Below, piece by piece: positions 1 to 13,935 of a stretch of 64,000 nucleotides of DNA (position 1 is the first letter of the stretch; the number at the start of each line of letters is the position of its first letter). This DNA is from Sapria himalayana (Eukaryota > Streptophyta > Magnoliopsida > Malpighiales > Rafflesiaceae), in contig JAREIK010000345.1 in NCBI GenBank assembly GCA_029783825.1, positions 554,176 through 618,175 of the forward strand. Direction: 5' to 3'. The position numbers and the translations under genes were made by a program. The notes under the pieces were generated by a model that saw only the letters and a program-made list of their open reading frames with translations, was not told the DNA's origin and made no database searches.

Positions 1-59
1 TAGATATATATCTATACTCTTTTCCTAATATATAATATTATATATTATACTCTTTATAT

Positions 60-122
60 ATATCTTATATATATATATATATATATATATATACTATATA
101 TATATATATATTCTCTCGTCTT

Positions 123-166
<44 letters not shown>
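60..166. repeat. (TA)n islands in the pyrimidine array
   Basis: Two runs of alternating TA, about 60-111 and 124-166, are separated by a short pyrimidine stretch. They are simple repeats and self-complementary. Confidence 0.9.
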
Positions 167-168
<2 letters not shown>

Positions 169-318
169 CTCTTCTATCTCTTTCTCTATATCTCTCTCTT
201 TTTCTCTATCTCTCTTAGTCTCTCTCTCTCTCTCAGTCTCTCTTACTCTCATCTCTCTCTCCTTCTATCTATCTCTATTTATCTCTCTCTCTCTATCCCC
301 CTTCTCTATATCTATCTA

Positions 319-356
<38 letters not shown>

Positions 357-1640
357 CCTTATCTTTTTCCCTCCCTCTCTCTCTATCTCTATCACGCTAT
401 TTCCCTCTCTCTATCTCTCCCCCTTTCTCTCTTTGTCTCTCCCTTTCTCTATGTCTCTCTCTCTCTCTCCATCTCTCTCTTTTCCTCTATCTTGCTCTCT
501 CCCAATCTCTCTCTCGGTCTCTCTCTTTCTCTCTCTCTTTCTCTGTCTCTCTCTCTCTGAATGTCTCTCTTTCTATCTATCTTTTTGTCTCTTTCTCTCT
601 TACCCTCTTTATCTTTATCTCTATATCTATCTATCAGTCTCTCTCTTTTTATGTCTTCTCTCTATATGTATCTTTTTCTAAAACTCTCTCTCTCTCTCTT
701 TTCCTCTCTCTCTGTCACTCTATGTTGTCTTTATATCTTTCTGTTGCTCTATCTATCTTGCTCTTTCTGTCTCTCTCTTTCTATCTCGATATTTCTCTCT
801 CTCTCTCTTGTCTATTTGTTCTGCCTTTTGTCTCTCTATCACTCTGTCCATATCTCTCAGTCTCTCTGACTCTATGTCTTTATGTCTCTCTATTTCTTAA
901 TGTCTCTCTGTCTCTTTGTATCTAATTCCTTGTTTTTATGTTTCTCTGTGATGTTGTCTCTCGGCCTCTCTGTCTCTATGTCTCTCTATCTCTCTTTCTC
1001 TCTATATCTTTGTCCCTCATCTCTATTTCTTTGTCTCATTGTCTATTTATATCTCTATCTTTTTATTGTAATTTCTCTTCTACTCTCTTTTTATCTATAT
1101 GTCTATCTTTATCTATCTATCTTATTCTTTCTATCTCTTAAATCTCTATATATCTATCTATCTATTTATCTATCTATCTATATATACTATCTCTCTCTAT
1201 TTCATTCTCTATCTATTTGTATCTATCTCTCTTACCTCTCATATATCTATGTCTCTCTATCTCTCTATCTCTCTATATCTCAATCTTTTTGTGTCTCTAT
1301 ATCTCTATCTCATTATCTCTTTGTCTTTCTGTCCCTTTGTCTCTCTATATCACTATTTCTCTATCTATCTCTCTTTCTCCCTCTCTATCTCTCTTTGTCT
1401 CTTTGTATTTTTGTCTCTTTTTTTCTCTCTCTTTAAATCTTTGTCGTGCTCTCTTCTCTCTCATCTCTCTTTCTCTCTCTTTCTCTCTCTTATCTTTCTC
1501 TATCTCATATCTCTTTTTCTATATGTTTCTCAATCTCTCTTTCTTTATCTATCTTTATCCCCCCTCGATCTATCTCTTTTTCTTTCTATCTCTCTATCTC
1601 TCTGTCTCTTTCTCTCTTTCTTTCTGTTTATCAGACTCTT

Positions 1641-1675
<35 letters not shown>

Positions 1676-2448
1676 ATATATATATATATCGATCTCTCTC
1701 TATCACTCTCTTTCATTATTTTTCTATCTGAGTCTTTATTTCTATCTGTCTCTCTATCTTACTATCTCTTTCTCTATATCATTTGTCTCTATGTAATATG
1801 TATCTCTCTCTCTCTCTCTATCTTTGAGTCTAACTATGTCTCTATCTCTTTTTCTCTATGTCTCTGTGTCTTTCTCTATTTATCTGTGTCTATTTATTTC
1901 TATCTCATTGTCTCTCTCTCTCTCCATGTCTATATCTTTCTATGTATGTCTACCTTTCTATCTATATATCTTTCTCTCTCTCTATCTATCTCTCAATCTT
2001 TGTGTCTCTTTGTCTCTTTGTTTCTTTTTCTCTATCTCTCTGTCTTTTAGTCACTTTGTCTATCTTTGTCTCTATCTCTCTGTGTTTTTATCTTTCTTTC
2101 TCTTTATTAATTTATCTCTGTCTTTTTCTCTCTCTATCTCTCTATCTCCCTATCTTTCTGTCTATCTATCTCTCTATACTACTATCTCTAAATTTCTCTC
2201 TCTATCTCTTTGTCTCTCTGTCTCTATGTCTATCTATTTGTCTCTCTTTGTTTCTCTATCTTTCTTCTCTCTCTTTGTCTCTTTATCTTTACCTTTGTTC
2301 TTTATATCTCTATCTATTTGTATCTTTTTCTATCTCTTTGCTTCTCTTTCTCTCTCTATATCTCGCTGTCTCTCTATTTATCTCTGTCTGTCTCTGTCTT
2401 TGTCTATGTCTCTCTATATCTCTATATCTTTCAACCACTCTATTTCTA

Positions 2449-2464
2449 TCACACACACACACTC
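2449..2464. repeat. Short (CA)n tract
   Basis: A run of CACACACACACAC interrupts the pyrimidine array. A similar, longer one lies at about 12,195-12,215. Confidence 0.85.
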
Positions 2465-4772
2465 CTCTCTCTCTCTGTTTACTCACTTTATTTATCTTTT
2501 TCTCTCTATTTATCTCTCTCTCTTAGTTTCTTTCTCTGTTTCTCTATCTATATGTCTCAATCTCTCACTCTATATTTGCCTCCCTTTATTTCTCTTTGTC
2601 TATCTATATATATTTTTATGTCTCTCTATCTTTCTATCTCTCTATCTCACTATTTCTAAGTCTCTCTATCTCTAAATCTTTATATCTCTATCTTTATATC
2701 TCTCTCTTTTTCTACCTCTATGTATATTTGGCTCTCTATCTCTCTATCTCTTTTTCTCGATCTCTCTATCTCTTCTCTCTATCTCTCTGTATCTTTGTTT
2801 GTATATCCCTCTGTCACTCTCTACCTTTATGTCTTACTATCTCTCTGTCACTCTCTACCTTTATGTCTTACTATCTCTCTGTCACTTTGAATCTCTATTC
2901 ATCTATCTCTCAATCTCTATGTCTCTCTATCTATCTTTCTTTATCACTGTCTCTAACTCTCTCTCTCTCTCTATCTCTCTATTTTTCTGACTTTCTATCT
3001 CACTATCTCTCTTTTTTTCTATCTCTCTATATTTCTACTTTTCTATCATTATATCTTTCTATTCAGTTTCTCTTTTTCTATGTCTTTATCTCTCTGTCTT
3101 TCTCTCTTTGTTTCTTTGTCTTTATGTCTCTTTTTATCTCTTTGTCTATATCAATCTCTCTCTATCTATCTTTCTCTTTGTCTCTATATCTCTATGTCTC
3201 TTTGTGTATATGTATCTCTGTCTTTCTGTCTCTCTAACCCTCTAACCCCATTTCTTTCTCTCTTTATAACTCTCTATCCGCCTGTCTCTCTCATTATCTT
3301 TTTTTCTTTCTATCACCCTATCTCTATACCTCTGTCAATGTATATGTTTGTCTTTTCCTTTCGTTCTATCTTTCTTTCTCTCAGTCTCTCTAGTTTCTAT
3401 CTCAATATATCTCTATTTATCAATCTCTTTGACTCTCTTAGTCACTCATTTACACTATCACTCCGTCTCTTTGTCTTTATGTCACTTTATCTATATATCT
3501 CTTTATATTTTTTGTCTCTCTCTCTCTCTCTGTCACCCTATCTCTCTATCTTTCTATTTCTTTATCTCTCTATCTTTCTTTCTTTTTGTCTCTTTGTCTA
3601 TCTCTCTATCTTTCTATTTCTTTACATTTCTATCTATCTTTCTATTTGTTTCTTTATCTCCCTATCTCTCTATCTCTCTATCTTTCTATCTCTCTTTCTA
3701 TCCATCTCTCTCTATGTCTTTTTCTATCTCTATCTATATCTATTTCTCTATCTTTCTCTCAATTTCACTCTCTCTATCTCTCTCTTCTCTCACTATTTAT
3801 CTCGTTCTCTAGCTCTGTCTCTTTCTATCTCTCTTTCTCTCTCTTTGTCTCATTCTGTCTGTCTCTCTATCTATCTTTCTATATATATATAAATATATCT
3901 CTATTTCTCTTGCTCTCTCTTTCTCTCTGTGTCTCTCTATCTCATTGTCTCTATGTCTTTCTATCTGTCTGTCTCACTATCTCTCTCATTGTATCTCTTT
4001 CTCTTTATCTCTCTCTGTTTGTTTTTATGTCTCTCTTTTTTTCTATATCTTTGTATCTCGCTTTGTTTTTCTATATATCCATCTTTCTATCTTTTGTATA
4101 TATATCTCTCTCTATTACTATTTGTCTTGCTATCTCTGTCTCTATATCTCTCTAATTCTGTCTCTCTAAGTCTCTCTCTCTCTCTCGATCATTCTCTCTC
4201 TACCTTTCCACTCTCTTTATCTTTCTCAAATCTTTTTATTTCCTCTCAAACTGTCAATATCTCTCTCTCTATATCTCTTTCTCTATGACTTTGTATTGCA
4301 ATATCTCTGTCTCTTTCTATCTTTTTCTCTCTATCTCACTCGCTCTTTGTATTTCTATATCTCATTATCCCTATATATCTCTCTCTATCTATCTACCTCT
4401 ATCTTTGTTTGTCTCTCTCTCTATTTCTCTCTCTCACTCTCTCACTTTGTGTTTATCTCTCTACATCACTTTTACTCTCTATCTCTCTTACACTCTCTAT
4501 ATCTCTATCTCTTTATCTTGCGCTCTCTTTTTTTTCTATCTATATGTCTATCCATCTTAATGTCTCTGTCACTGAATATATATATTTATTTCTCTATTCT
4601 CTCTCTATTTTAATCTCTCTCACTCGCCACTCTTTCTCTCTCTATCTTTCTCTCTTTAATTCTATCATTATCCCTCTCTCCTCTCTATCTCTCTCTGTCT
4701 AATTAGCTATCTCCCTCACTCTATCTATATATATTTTATCTATATAAATCTCTCTCTATCTAGTTATCTATC

Positions 4773-4908
4773 TATCTCTCCATCTCTTTGTTTCTCTCTC
4801 TATCTCTCCATCTCTTTGTTTCTCTCTCTATCTCTCCATCTCTTTGTTTCTCTCTCTATCTCTCCATCTCTTTGTTTCTCTCTCTATCTCTCTATCTCTT
4901 TGTATCTC
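4773..4908. repeat. 28-bp tandem repeat within the array
   Basis: Four near-identical 28-bp units begin at 4773, 4801, 4829 and 4857, with a fifth partial unit from 4885. Each holds a CCATC step and a TTTGTTTC step. This is a local higher-order repeat in otherwise irregular (TN)n sequence and suggests recent unequal exchange or slippage of a whole unit. Confidence 0.9.
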
Positions 4909-5718
4909 TATCTATCTATCCTTTTTCATTCTATCACTCACTATTGCTTTGTCTCTCTACCTCTTTGTCTCTCTATCTTTTGTCTTTCTCCCTTGGTATC
5001 TCTATCTCTTTGTCTCTCTATCTCTATGTCTCTTTATCTCTCTCTCTCTCTCTCTATTTCTCTCTCTCTCTCTCTCTATATCTGTGTCTCGATCTCTCTC
5101 TCTCTTGGTCTTTCCCTCTCTATCTTTCCACTTTCTCTCTCTTTCTCTCTCTTTGTATTTATATTTCTTTATTTCTCTATCTCTTTTTCCCTCTCTCTCT
5201 CTCTCTCTTTGTATTTCTCTCTTATTCTCCATCTATCACTCTCACTCATTGTCTCTCTCTTTCTCTCTCTCTCTCTGTCTATCTCTTTCTCTCTCTATTT
5301 GTCTCTTTCTATCTCTCTTTCTTTCTATCTCTCTTCCTCTTTTTATCTCTCTATCTCTATCTCTCGCTCTCTATCTCTATCTCTCGGTCTCTCTCTCACT
5401 TCCTATCTCTCTATCTCTATGTCTCTCTCTCTCTCTCTTTTCTCTCTATCTTTACATCTCTCCATCTTTATGTCTCTCTCTCTCTCTTTTCTCTCTATCT
5501 TTACGTCTCTCCATCTTTATGTCTCTCCATCTTTATGTCTCTCTATCTCCGTCTCTCTGTCACTATTTATCAATCTCTTTCACTCTTTGTTCTCTTTTAT
5601 CTTTCAATCTCTCTCTCCCCTCTCTATTCTCTCTCTCCTCTCTACACTCTCTCTTTCTATCTGTTATCTTTCTATCTCACCATGACTCTCTCTCTCTTTC
5701 GATCTCTCTCTCTCTCTC

Positions 5719-5724
<6 letters not shown>

Positions 5725-5762
<38 letters not shown>
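5725..5762. repeat. (TA)n island
   Basis: An uninterrupted alternating TA run of about 38 bp sits inside the pyrimidine array. Confidence 0.9.
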
Positions 5763-5765
<3 letters not shown>

Positions 5766-6889
5766 TTCTCTATCTTTTTGTCTCTCTCAATCCCGCACAC
5801 ACACTCTCTCTATCTCTCTGTCTCTCTGTATATATATATCTCTATCTTTTTGACTCCCTCTCTCTCTCTCTCTCTCTCTCCCGACCTCTCTCTCTCTCTC
5901 TATCTCTCTCTATCTCTATCTCTCTCTTCTTTCTCTATCTCTGTCTCTCTATATCTCTCTCTATCTAACCATCTCTTTGTCTCTCTACCTTTCTTTACTC
6001 TCTCTCTGTATCTCTATCTCTTAGTCTGTTTATCTTTCTATCTTTTTGTCTCTCTCTCTTTTCCTCTCTATCTCGATATATTTCTGTCTCTCTATCTATC
6101 CATCTTTCTTTCTTTCTACCTATCTTTCTATCTCTATCTCTTTGTATCACTATCTTTCTATCTTTGTTTCTATGTCTTTTTGTCTCTCTATCTATCTGTA
6201 TTTCTATCTATTTGTCTATCTGTCTTTTTATCTCTATATGTCTATCTCACTATCTATCTATCTTTTGTCTCTCATCTCTTTATCCTTCATTCTCTCTGTA
6301 TGTATCACTATCTCTATTACTCTCTGTCTCCATCTCTATCTCTCTATCTCTTTGTGTCTATAACTCCCTGTCTCTATATATCTATGTCTCTATTTCTATC
6401 ACTTTGTCTCTCTATCTCTCTATCTTTTTGTCTCTAAGTCTCAATTTTTCTATCTCACTATCTCTTAGTGTCTCTATCTTTCTGTCTTTGTCTCTATGTC
6501 TATCTCTCTTTATCCATTTGTCTCTCATTATCTATCTCTCTATCTCTCTCTATCTCGCTATCTATTTGTCTCTGTCTTTTATTTCATTGTCTCTCTATCT
6601 CTCAGTCTCTCAGTATCTCAGTCACCCTATCACTTTATATCTCTATATATCTATCTCTAGCTCTCTAACTTTATGTCTTTTTCTCTACCTCTCTCTCTCT
6701 ATTTGTAACTCCATTTGTCTCTATGCCTCTCTAACTCTCTATCTTTCTCTCTCAATCTCTCTGTCTTTCTATCTATCTATCTCTTTGTCTCTCTATCTAT
6801 TTATCTCTTTTTTTGTATGTCTTTATCTATCTATCTATCTCTCTCTTCTCTCTCTATCTCTCTATCCTTCCGTGTGTCTCTCTGTCTCT

Positions 6890-6896
6890 CTATATC

Positions 6897-6948
<52 letters not shown>

Positions 6949-6995
6949 CACATATATATATACATACATACATACATATATATATATATATATCT
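6890..6995. repeat. Compound (TA)n / (TACA)n island
   Basis: About 100 bp of alternating purine-pyrimidine sequence mixes TATA and CATA units, including CATACATACATA. It is the longest non-pyrimidine island in the array. Confidence 0.9.
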
Positions 6996-8782
6996 ATCTA
7001 TTTATTTCTCTACCTATCTATATATCTATCTTTCTATCTTTCTAATTCTCCTATATATGTACATCTTTGTATCTCTAACTTTATATCTCTTTGCCTCTCT
7101 GTATATATATCTATCACTTTATCTTTCTATCTTACTATCTCTCTACCTCTTTTTCTCTCTTTCTTTAAGTTTCTTAATCTCTTTATATATCTATCTATCT
7201 TTTTCTATCTCCCTATATCTTTGTATCTCTATATTTGTCTTTTTGTCTCTCTTTCTCTCTTTCTGTATCTCCCTTTGTCTCTCTACCTCTCTGACTCTCT
7301 CTCTCTCTCAGTCTTTCTATCTCTCTATCTCTATGTCTATCTCTCTATCTCTCTGTATCTCTATCTTTTTCTCTCTTTTTTGTTTCTCTATCTCTCTCTA
7401 TAACACTCTATCTATCGCTCTATCCTTCAATGTCTCTCTCTCTCTCTCTTACTCTCTATATATATATAAAATCTTTTTCTATCTCTATTTCTCTACCTAT
7501 CTATATATCTAACTTTCTATCTTTTTGTCGCTCTATCTCTCAATCTCTGTCTCACTACCTTTCTATATCTCTGCCTCTCAATCTCTCTATCTCTCTATCT
7601 CTCTATCACTTTATCTTTATATTTTACTATCTCTCTCTCTCTTTGCCTTTCTTTCATTAAGTCACTCTATCTTTGTGTATCTTTACCTCTCTGTTTATAT
7701 GTCAATCAATCAATCAATTTATCTCTTTCTCTCTCTCTATTTCTTTGTGTCTCTATATCTTTGTCTTTTTGTCTCTCTCTATTTCTGTCTCTATACCTTA
7801 CTGTTTCATTGTTTCTCTATCTTTCTATATCTTTGTATCACAATCCCTTTATCACTTTGCCTCTCTGTCTATTTATCTCTTTCTCAATCTATTTATATCT
7901 CTCTCTATCTCTATCTCTATTTCTCTGTCTCTTTCTATATATATTTTTTGTATATCACTTTATCAGTATATTTCTCTCTCTCTCTCTATGACACTATTTC
8001 TCTCTATCTCTCTATTTCTCTATATCGCTTCTCTATCTTTCTATCATTTTGTATCTCTATCTCTCTGTCTATTTGTCTCTCTATCTCTTTATCTCTTTCT
8101 ATTTCTCTCTATCTCTCTCTTTCGTCTTTCTATCTCTAAATATCAATATCTCTATATCTCTCTATTTCTTGTCCCTATGTCCCTATGTCTTTCTCTCTCT
8201 TTCTCACTATCTATCTGTCTCTATGACTCTCTATCTATTTGTTTCTTTTTTTCTCTATCTCGCATTTCACTCGAAATCTATATCGATATGTCTCTCTATG
8301 TACGTCTTTCAATCTTTATTTATTTTTATATCTATGTCTATTTATCTATTTGTATCTCTATCTAATTATCTTTCGATCTCTATCTTTCATCAGTCTATCT
8401 CTCTTTATCTCTATCTCTATGCCTTTCTATCTCTTTGTCTCTTTATCAATCTATCTCACTATCTCTCTATATTTCTATCTCTCTATCTTTCTATCTCTTA
8501 GTCTCTCTGTCTATCAATCTATCTATCTCTGTATATATCTATCTCTCTCTCTTTCTATCTTTGTATATCTACGTCTCTCTATCTTTTTCTAACTCTCTCT
8601 GTCTTTATATATATATATATATATCTATCTATATCTTTGTCTCTATCTCTCTCTATCTCTCTCACTGTCCCTCTCTATCTCTATCTTTATATATCTCTAT
8701 CTTTCTAATCTTTCTCTCACTCTCTATTTGCCACTCTTTCTTTTTCTTTGTCTCTCTGTCATTCTATCTATCTCACTCTTTA

Positions 8783-8815
<33 letters not shown>

Positions 8816-9379
8816 CTCTCTTTCCCTTTGTCTTTATGTCTCTCTGTCTCTCTCTCTCTCTCTCTCTATCTTTAGTCTTTTAGTCTTTCTGTCTCTCTCT
8901 CTCTCTCACTCACTATTTTCTTGTTTTAGTTTCTAGGTCATTCTATCCATTTCTTTCTGTGTTTTTGACTTTATCTCTCTATCTTTCTTTCCCTTTATCT
9001 ATATATCTTTTGTATTTCTCTGTTCCTCCATGTCTGTCTATCTTTATGTCCCTATGTCTCTTTATCTATCTTTATCTATATCTCTTTATTTCTCATCTCT
9101 CAATCCCTCTATCTTTATGGCTCTCTTTCTTTCACTCGGTCACACTGTTTGTCTCTACCTTTATGTATATATATATCTCTCACTATGTCTATATTTCTCT
9201 ATCTCCTTGTCTCCCTCCCTATGTCTTACTTTACCTTTATTTCTTTCTCTGTATCAATCACCCCGTCTCTCTGTCTCTTTCTCATTAATACTCTCTATCT
9301 AACTATATTTCTCTCTCTATCAATTTCTGACTCTATCTCTCTGTCTCTATATCAATCTATCTCTCTACCTATCTTTCTC

Positions 9380-9380
<1 letters not shown>

Positions 9381-9427
<47 letters not shown>
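9381..9427. repeat. (TA)n island
   Basis: An alternating TA run of about 46 bp lies inside the pyrimidine array. Confidence 0.9.
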
Positions 9428-9428
<1 letters not shown>

Positions 9429-9559
9429 ATTTGTCTTGTCTCTCTATCTCCCTATCTATCTGTCTCTATGTGTTTGTCACTATGTCTGCATGTCTTTGTA
9501 TCTCTCTGTCATTCTATCTTTTTCTCTCTCTATCTTTCTATCTCTTTGTATATCAATCA

Positions 9560-9597
<38 letters not shown>

Positions 9598-10382
9598 TAG
9601 TCACTCCATTTCTTTGTCTATCTATCCCTCCATAATTTATATCTCGGTGTCTGAGTCTCTCTGTCACTCAATCGATCTCTCTATATCTCTTTCTCTCCAT
9701 CTCATTATCTCATTATCTATCTCTCTTTATGTTTCTTTCTATCTCTATCTATCTATCTATCTATCTCTCTCTCTCTCTCTCTATCATACTATCTCTCTCT
9801 TACTCTCTCTCTCTCTCTCACTATCTCTCTCTCTCTCTCACTATATCTCTCTCTCACTATCTCTCTCTATCTCTCTATGTCTCTCTTTATCTCACTATTT
9901 CTATATCTATCTATTTGTCTCTATATCTCTCTACCCTTCTAAATCTCTATCTCTCTATCTCTTTGTATTTTTTCTCTCTACCTTTCTATCTATTTATCTC
10001 TCTGTCTCTATCTCTCTCTTTCTCTATCTTTTAGTCTCTCTTTCTTTTTATCTCTCTATACCTTTATCTTTCCATCTCTCTGTCTATCTCCCTATTTCTC
10101 TATCTCTCTGTCACTCTATCTCTTTCTCTTTGTGTCTCTTTATCTCACTCTCTTTATTTCTCTATTTTTCTCAATCGTTGTCTTCTCTTGTCTCTCTCTC
10201 TCTCTCCCCACTCTCTGTTTATCTCTTTCTCTATCTCACTATTTCTATGTCTCTCTATCTCTTTATGTCACTATTTCTCTCTCTATCTACTTACCTATCT
10301 CTCTATCTCTCTCTTTATCTCTTTATCTCTTTGTCTGTTTGTCTCTTTGTCTATCTTTTTATCTTTCTATCTCTCTCTCTAT

Positions 10383-10414
<32 letters not shown>

Positions 10415-12194
10415 GAATGTCTGTCTCTCCCTCTCTCTCTCAATCTTTTTATATCTCTATCTCACTATCTCTCTATCTCTCTATCTCTATCATTATTTCT
10501 TTATCTTAGTCTTTTTATCTCTCTGTCTCTCTATCTCATTATCTTCATGTCTCTCTGTCTCTTTGTGTTTGTCTCTATATCACTCTGTCTCTCTATCTTT
10601 CTGTCTTTCTATATCTCTCTTTCATTGTTTCCCAGTCTGTGTCGTTCTATATCTATCTATCTATCTCTTTGTCTCAATATCTCTTTGTGTCTCTCTTTCT
10701 ATCTTTATATCTCTCCACCTCTCTTTATTTGGCTCTGTCTCTCCAACTCTCTATATCTCTCTCTATGTCTCTCTATCACTCAGTCTCTCTGACTCTCTCT
10801 CTTTATCTATATATCTATCTATCGATCTATATATCTATCTCTCTGTCTCTCTATTACACTATCTCTTGACTCTCTCTCTCCCTCTCCCTCTCCATCTCTC
10901 TCTCTCCCTCTCTCTCTCTCTCTCACACTCTCTCTCTCTCTTCCTATCTCTATTTTTATCCGACTCTCTGTCTTTATATTTCTATCTATCTATCTTTCAG
11001 TCTCTCTCTATCTCTCTGACTTTCTATCTCTCTGTCTTTGTCTCTCTTTATTTCTCTCTCTACCTATCTGTCTTTCTATCTCTTTGGCTCTATTGCTATC
11101 TGTTTGTTAATCTCTTTATCTTTATGTTTCTATCTCTCTCTCTCTCTTTCTTTATATATATCTCTCTCTATCCCTCTTTCTCTATATGTCTTTCACTTTC
11201 TCTCTCTTTATATCTATCTCTTTGTTGCTCTCTCTTTTCCTCTCCATCATCTGTCTCTCTGTCTTTCTATATCTCTGACTCTTTGTCTCTCTTTCTCTCT
11301 GTCTCTCTCTTTTTGTCTCTTTGTTTCTATTTCTCTATCACTGGTATCTCTATATCTCTATCTTTCTGTGTCTTTGTCTCTATGTCACACTTTCACTCTT
11401 TGTCTCTATCTCTCTATCTCTATATTAATCTATATCTTTATCTCTTTATCTCTCTATCCCACTATCTCTCTATATTTGTGTATATCTATCATTCTGTCTT
11501 GCTATCTCTCTTTTCTTTCTCTCAATATCTTTGTCTCTATGTCTCTCTGCCTCTCTCTCTTTCTATCGCTCCTCTCTCACTTTCTCTCTCTCTCTCTTTC
11601 TCACTCAATCTCTCTCTCAAACTTTAACTTTATCTCTCCATCTATTTGTCTCTTTGTCTCTCTGCCTCTCTTTGTATCTCTCACTTTGTGTCTTTCTTTC
11701 TATTTGTCTCTAAATATATCTATCGCTGTCACTCTATCTCACTGTCACTCTATCTCACTGTCTCTATCTCTCTATCTCTGTCAACTTTCTCTATATATCT
11801 TAATCTATTTGTCACTCTGTCTAACCGTCTCTCTATCTCTTTGTCTCTATCTCTTTTTCTCTCTATCTTTCTATGTTTCTTTTGCTCTCTCTATCTGTCT
11901 GCCTATCTCTCTCTCCCTCTCTCTCTATCTTTAAATTTCTATATCACTCACTCTCTCTCTCTCTCTCTCTCACTCTCTCTCTCTTTCTCTCAATATTTTC
12001 TTTATATCTCTTTTTCTTTATCTCTCTCTATCTCTATTTCCCTCTTTCTTTCAATCTATATTTACCTATGTTTCCATCTTTCTCTCTATCTTTCTCTCTC
12101 TTTCACTATCCATCTCCCTCTCTCTTACTATGTATATTTATATCACACACTTTCTCTTTCATTGTCTATCTCACACGCTCACTCTCTTTCTCTA

Positions 12195-12216
12195 TCACAC
12201 ACACACACACACACAC
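12195..12216. repeat. (CA)n tract
   Basis: A (CA)n tract of about 11 units lies inside the pyrimidine array, close to its right end. Confidence 0.9.
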
Positions 12217-12811
12217 TCTCTCTCTATCTCTTTCCCTATCTCTCTCTCTCTCTTTCTTTTTTTATATCTCTCTCTTTGTCTCGCTCTCTATCTTTCTCTA
12301 TCTCTCTATGTCTATCTATATCATTGTATCTATATCTCTTTATCTATATGTGTGTCTCTCTCTTCTCTTTGTATCTCTATCTCTTCTTTATGTCTCTTTA
12401 TCTATTTATCTCTCCATCTCTCTATCTTTCAATCTCTTTGTCTAACTCTCTCTCTATCTTTCTATCTCTCTATCTATTTATCAGTAACTCTATATTTATT
12501 TGTCTCTCTGTCTTTCTATGTCTATATCTCTTTGTATCTATATATCTATATATCTGTCTTTAAATCTATCTGTCTCTCTTTATCTCTCTCTCTCTCTCAT
12601 GACTCTCTCTGTATCTCTCATTGTATTTATATCTCTCTATCACTATCTCTCTCTGTGTTTATCTTTATCACACACTCTCTCTTTGAATCTCTTTCTCTAA
12701 GTGACTCTCTCTCTCTATGTCTCACTATCTCTCTCTCTATGTATGTCTCTCTATCTGTCTCTTAATGTCTACCTATCTCTCTCTCTTTCTATATATATAT
12801 ATATATATATC

Positions 12812-13935
12812 TTTATCCTCACTCCCCAAATAGGCACGACTCAATTATTTTTACAGAGTTAGCTACACAATGAATCCTTATTCTCGAATCAACAACCATC
12901 AAATAGCTTATTATGAATGGTAGAAAATATCTATTGACTTATACCAATATGATGTATAGTAGGGAATCAGTTTAGTAAACTATAAGGGAAACTATCAATC
13001 TTGTAAATTAGCCTAAGATCCTTGAGCCATATAGGATCAATTTCACCCTAGACTTCGGGATCTTCATTTTAGTAAACCTGCTACAAAGACAAAAAGGAAA
13101 GATCTTTGTGGACAAATCACATGAACTAAACGACTAAGATAGGTTCTATTCCCCCACTACATTCACCAGCCATTGAGAATCGGTTTCTATCACAACACAA
13201 CATAATCAATAGGTGTCCTTTATTCTCTTATTTGATATTTGATTTAGTTGAAGTAGATTTTGTGAGAACCTATTATTATCAATTTAGGGCATTAGATCAG
13301 CTAAGTTCCTTAATTCATCTAGATTCTTCCTTGTTCTTTCACAAAGGTGCCTAGCCTTGCTAATAGTTTTTCTTAGGGCATAGCTCAAATCTCACCTCAG
13401 TCTGACACCCCTCCCAATGGAAGGCATCCATTTTTTTTGGGAAAGAAGTACTTGTGGGAAGCCTTCATAAAAATTGAACTACTTGGAATCATACCCCTAA
13501 TAAAGAAAGGTTGGCTGAGGGATAGGATATGAATAGCTAATCCACAAACAAAGGATAGAAAAGATTGAAAAGATTACACTTCTGGGCATAAGCACTCTAC
13601 TAGGAATCCTTGCCAAGAGTAATGAATTAAATTTGGTTGAACCAATGAAAGGACTCTAATAGGCTAGGCATAAGCACTCTACTAGGTACTCTACTACACT
13701 TCTTGATTTGATTTTTCTCTGCTTATAGTTAAGCATTATCAATGAAGGGCAAGGTTTGATCCAACCTATGAAAGGAAAAATGAACTTGGACCCATCATTA
13801 ACTTTGTTAAAGTAGTAATCTTGAGTATGGATAGGTGGCATAGCATAGTCCTCTTCGTTGAGGTGTCCAATCACAATCTATAGAAGAAGTAGAAGATTGT
13901 CTTATTGTTTTTCACCTCTCATTTCATTCAATTTG
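12812..13935. other. Unassigned sequence right of the array
   Basis: Base composition is mixed and no long open frame or recognisable domain is present. Its texture resembles the following cob-bearing DNA, so it may belong to the same organelle-derived insert. That is inference only. Confidence 0.4.

Larger units (their letters stand above)
1..12811. repeat. Giant pyrimidine (TN)n microsatellite array
   Basis: The plus strand is almost entirely T and C with scattered A and G. Over long stretches T holds every second position, and the alternate position is C most often, then A, T or G, giving TC, TA, TT and TG steps such as TCTCTATCTCTTTGTC. This reads as an old (TC)n expansion with interspersed TCTA and TCTTTG units. 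It begins before the window and stops sharply at about 12,811 in a (TA)n run followed by ordinary sequence. Long open frames on both strands (up to about 550 codons on the plus strand, rich in Ser, Leu, Tyr, Phe and Ile) follow from the lack of stop codons in the repeat and are not genes. A polypyrimidine strand of this kind could form triplex DNA; that is inference. Confidence 0.95.

Noticed and set aside
5002..5232. Minus-strand Arg/Glu-rich open frame
   Set aside because: It is the reverse complement of the same pyrimidine array (GAGA-type codons), not a gene.
433..12765. Dozens of long open frames rich in Ser, Leu, Tyr, Phe and Ile, up to 549 codons
   Set aside because: They arise because the T-N pyrimidine repeat contains almost no stop codons. 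Overlapping frames are equally open, and composition is dictated by the repeat.
13656..13874. 72-codon minus-strand frame left of the duplication
   Set aside because: No recognisable domain, length expected by chance, and no support from neighbours.
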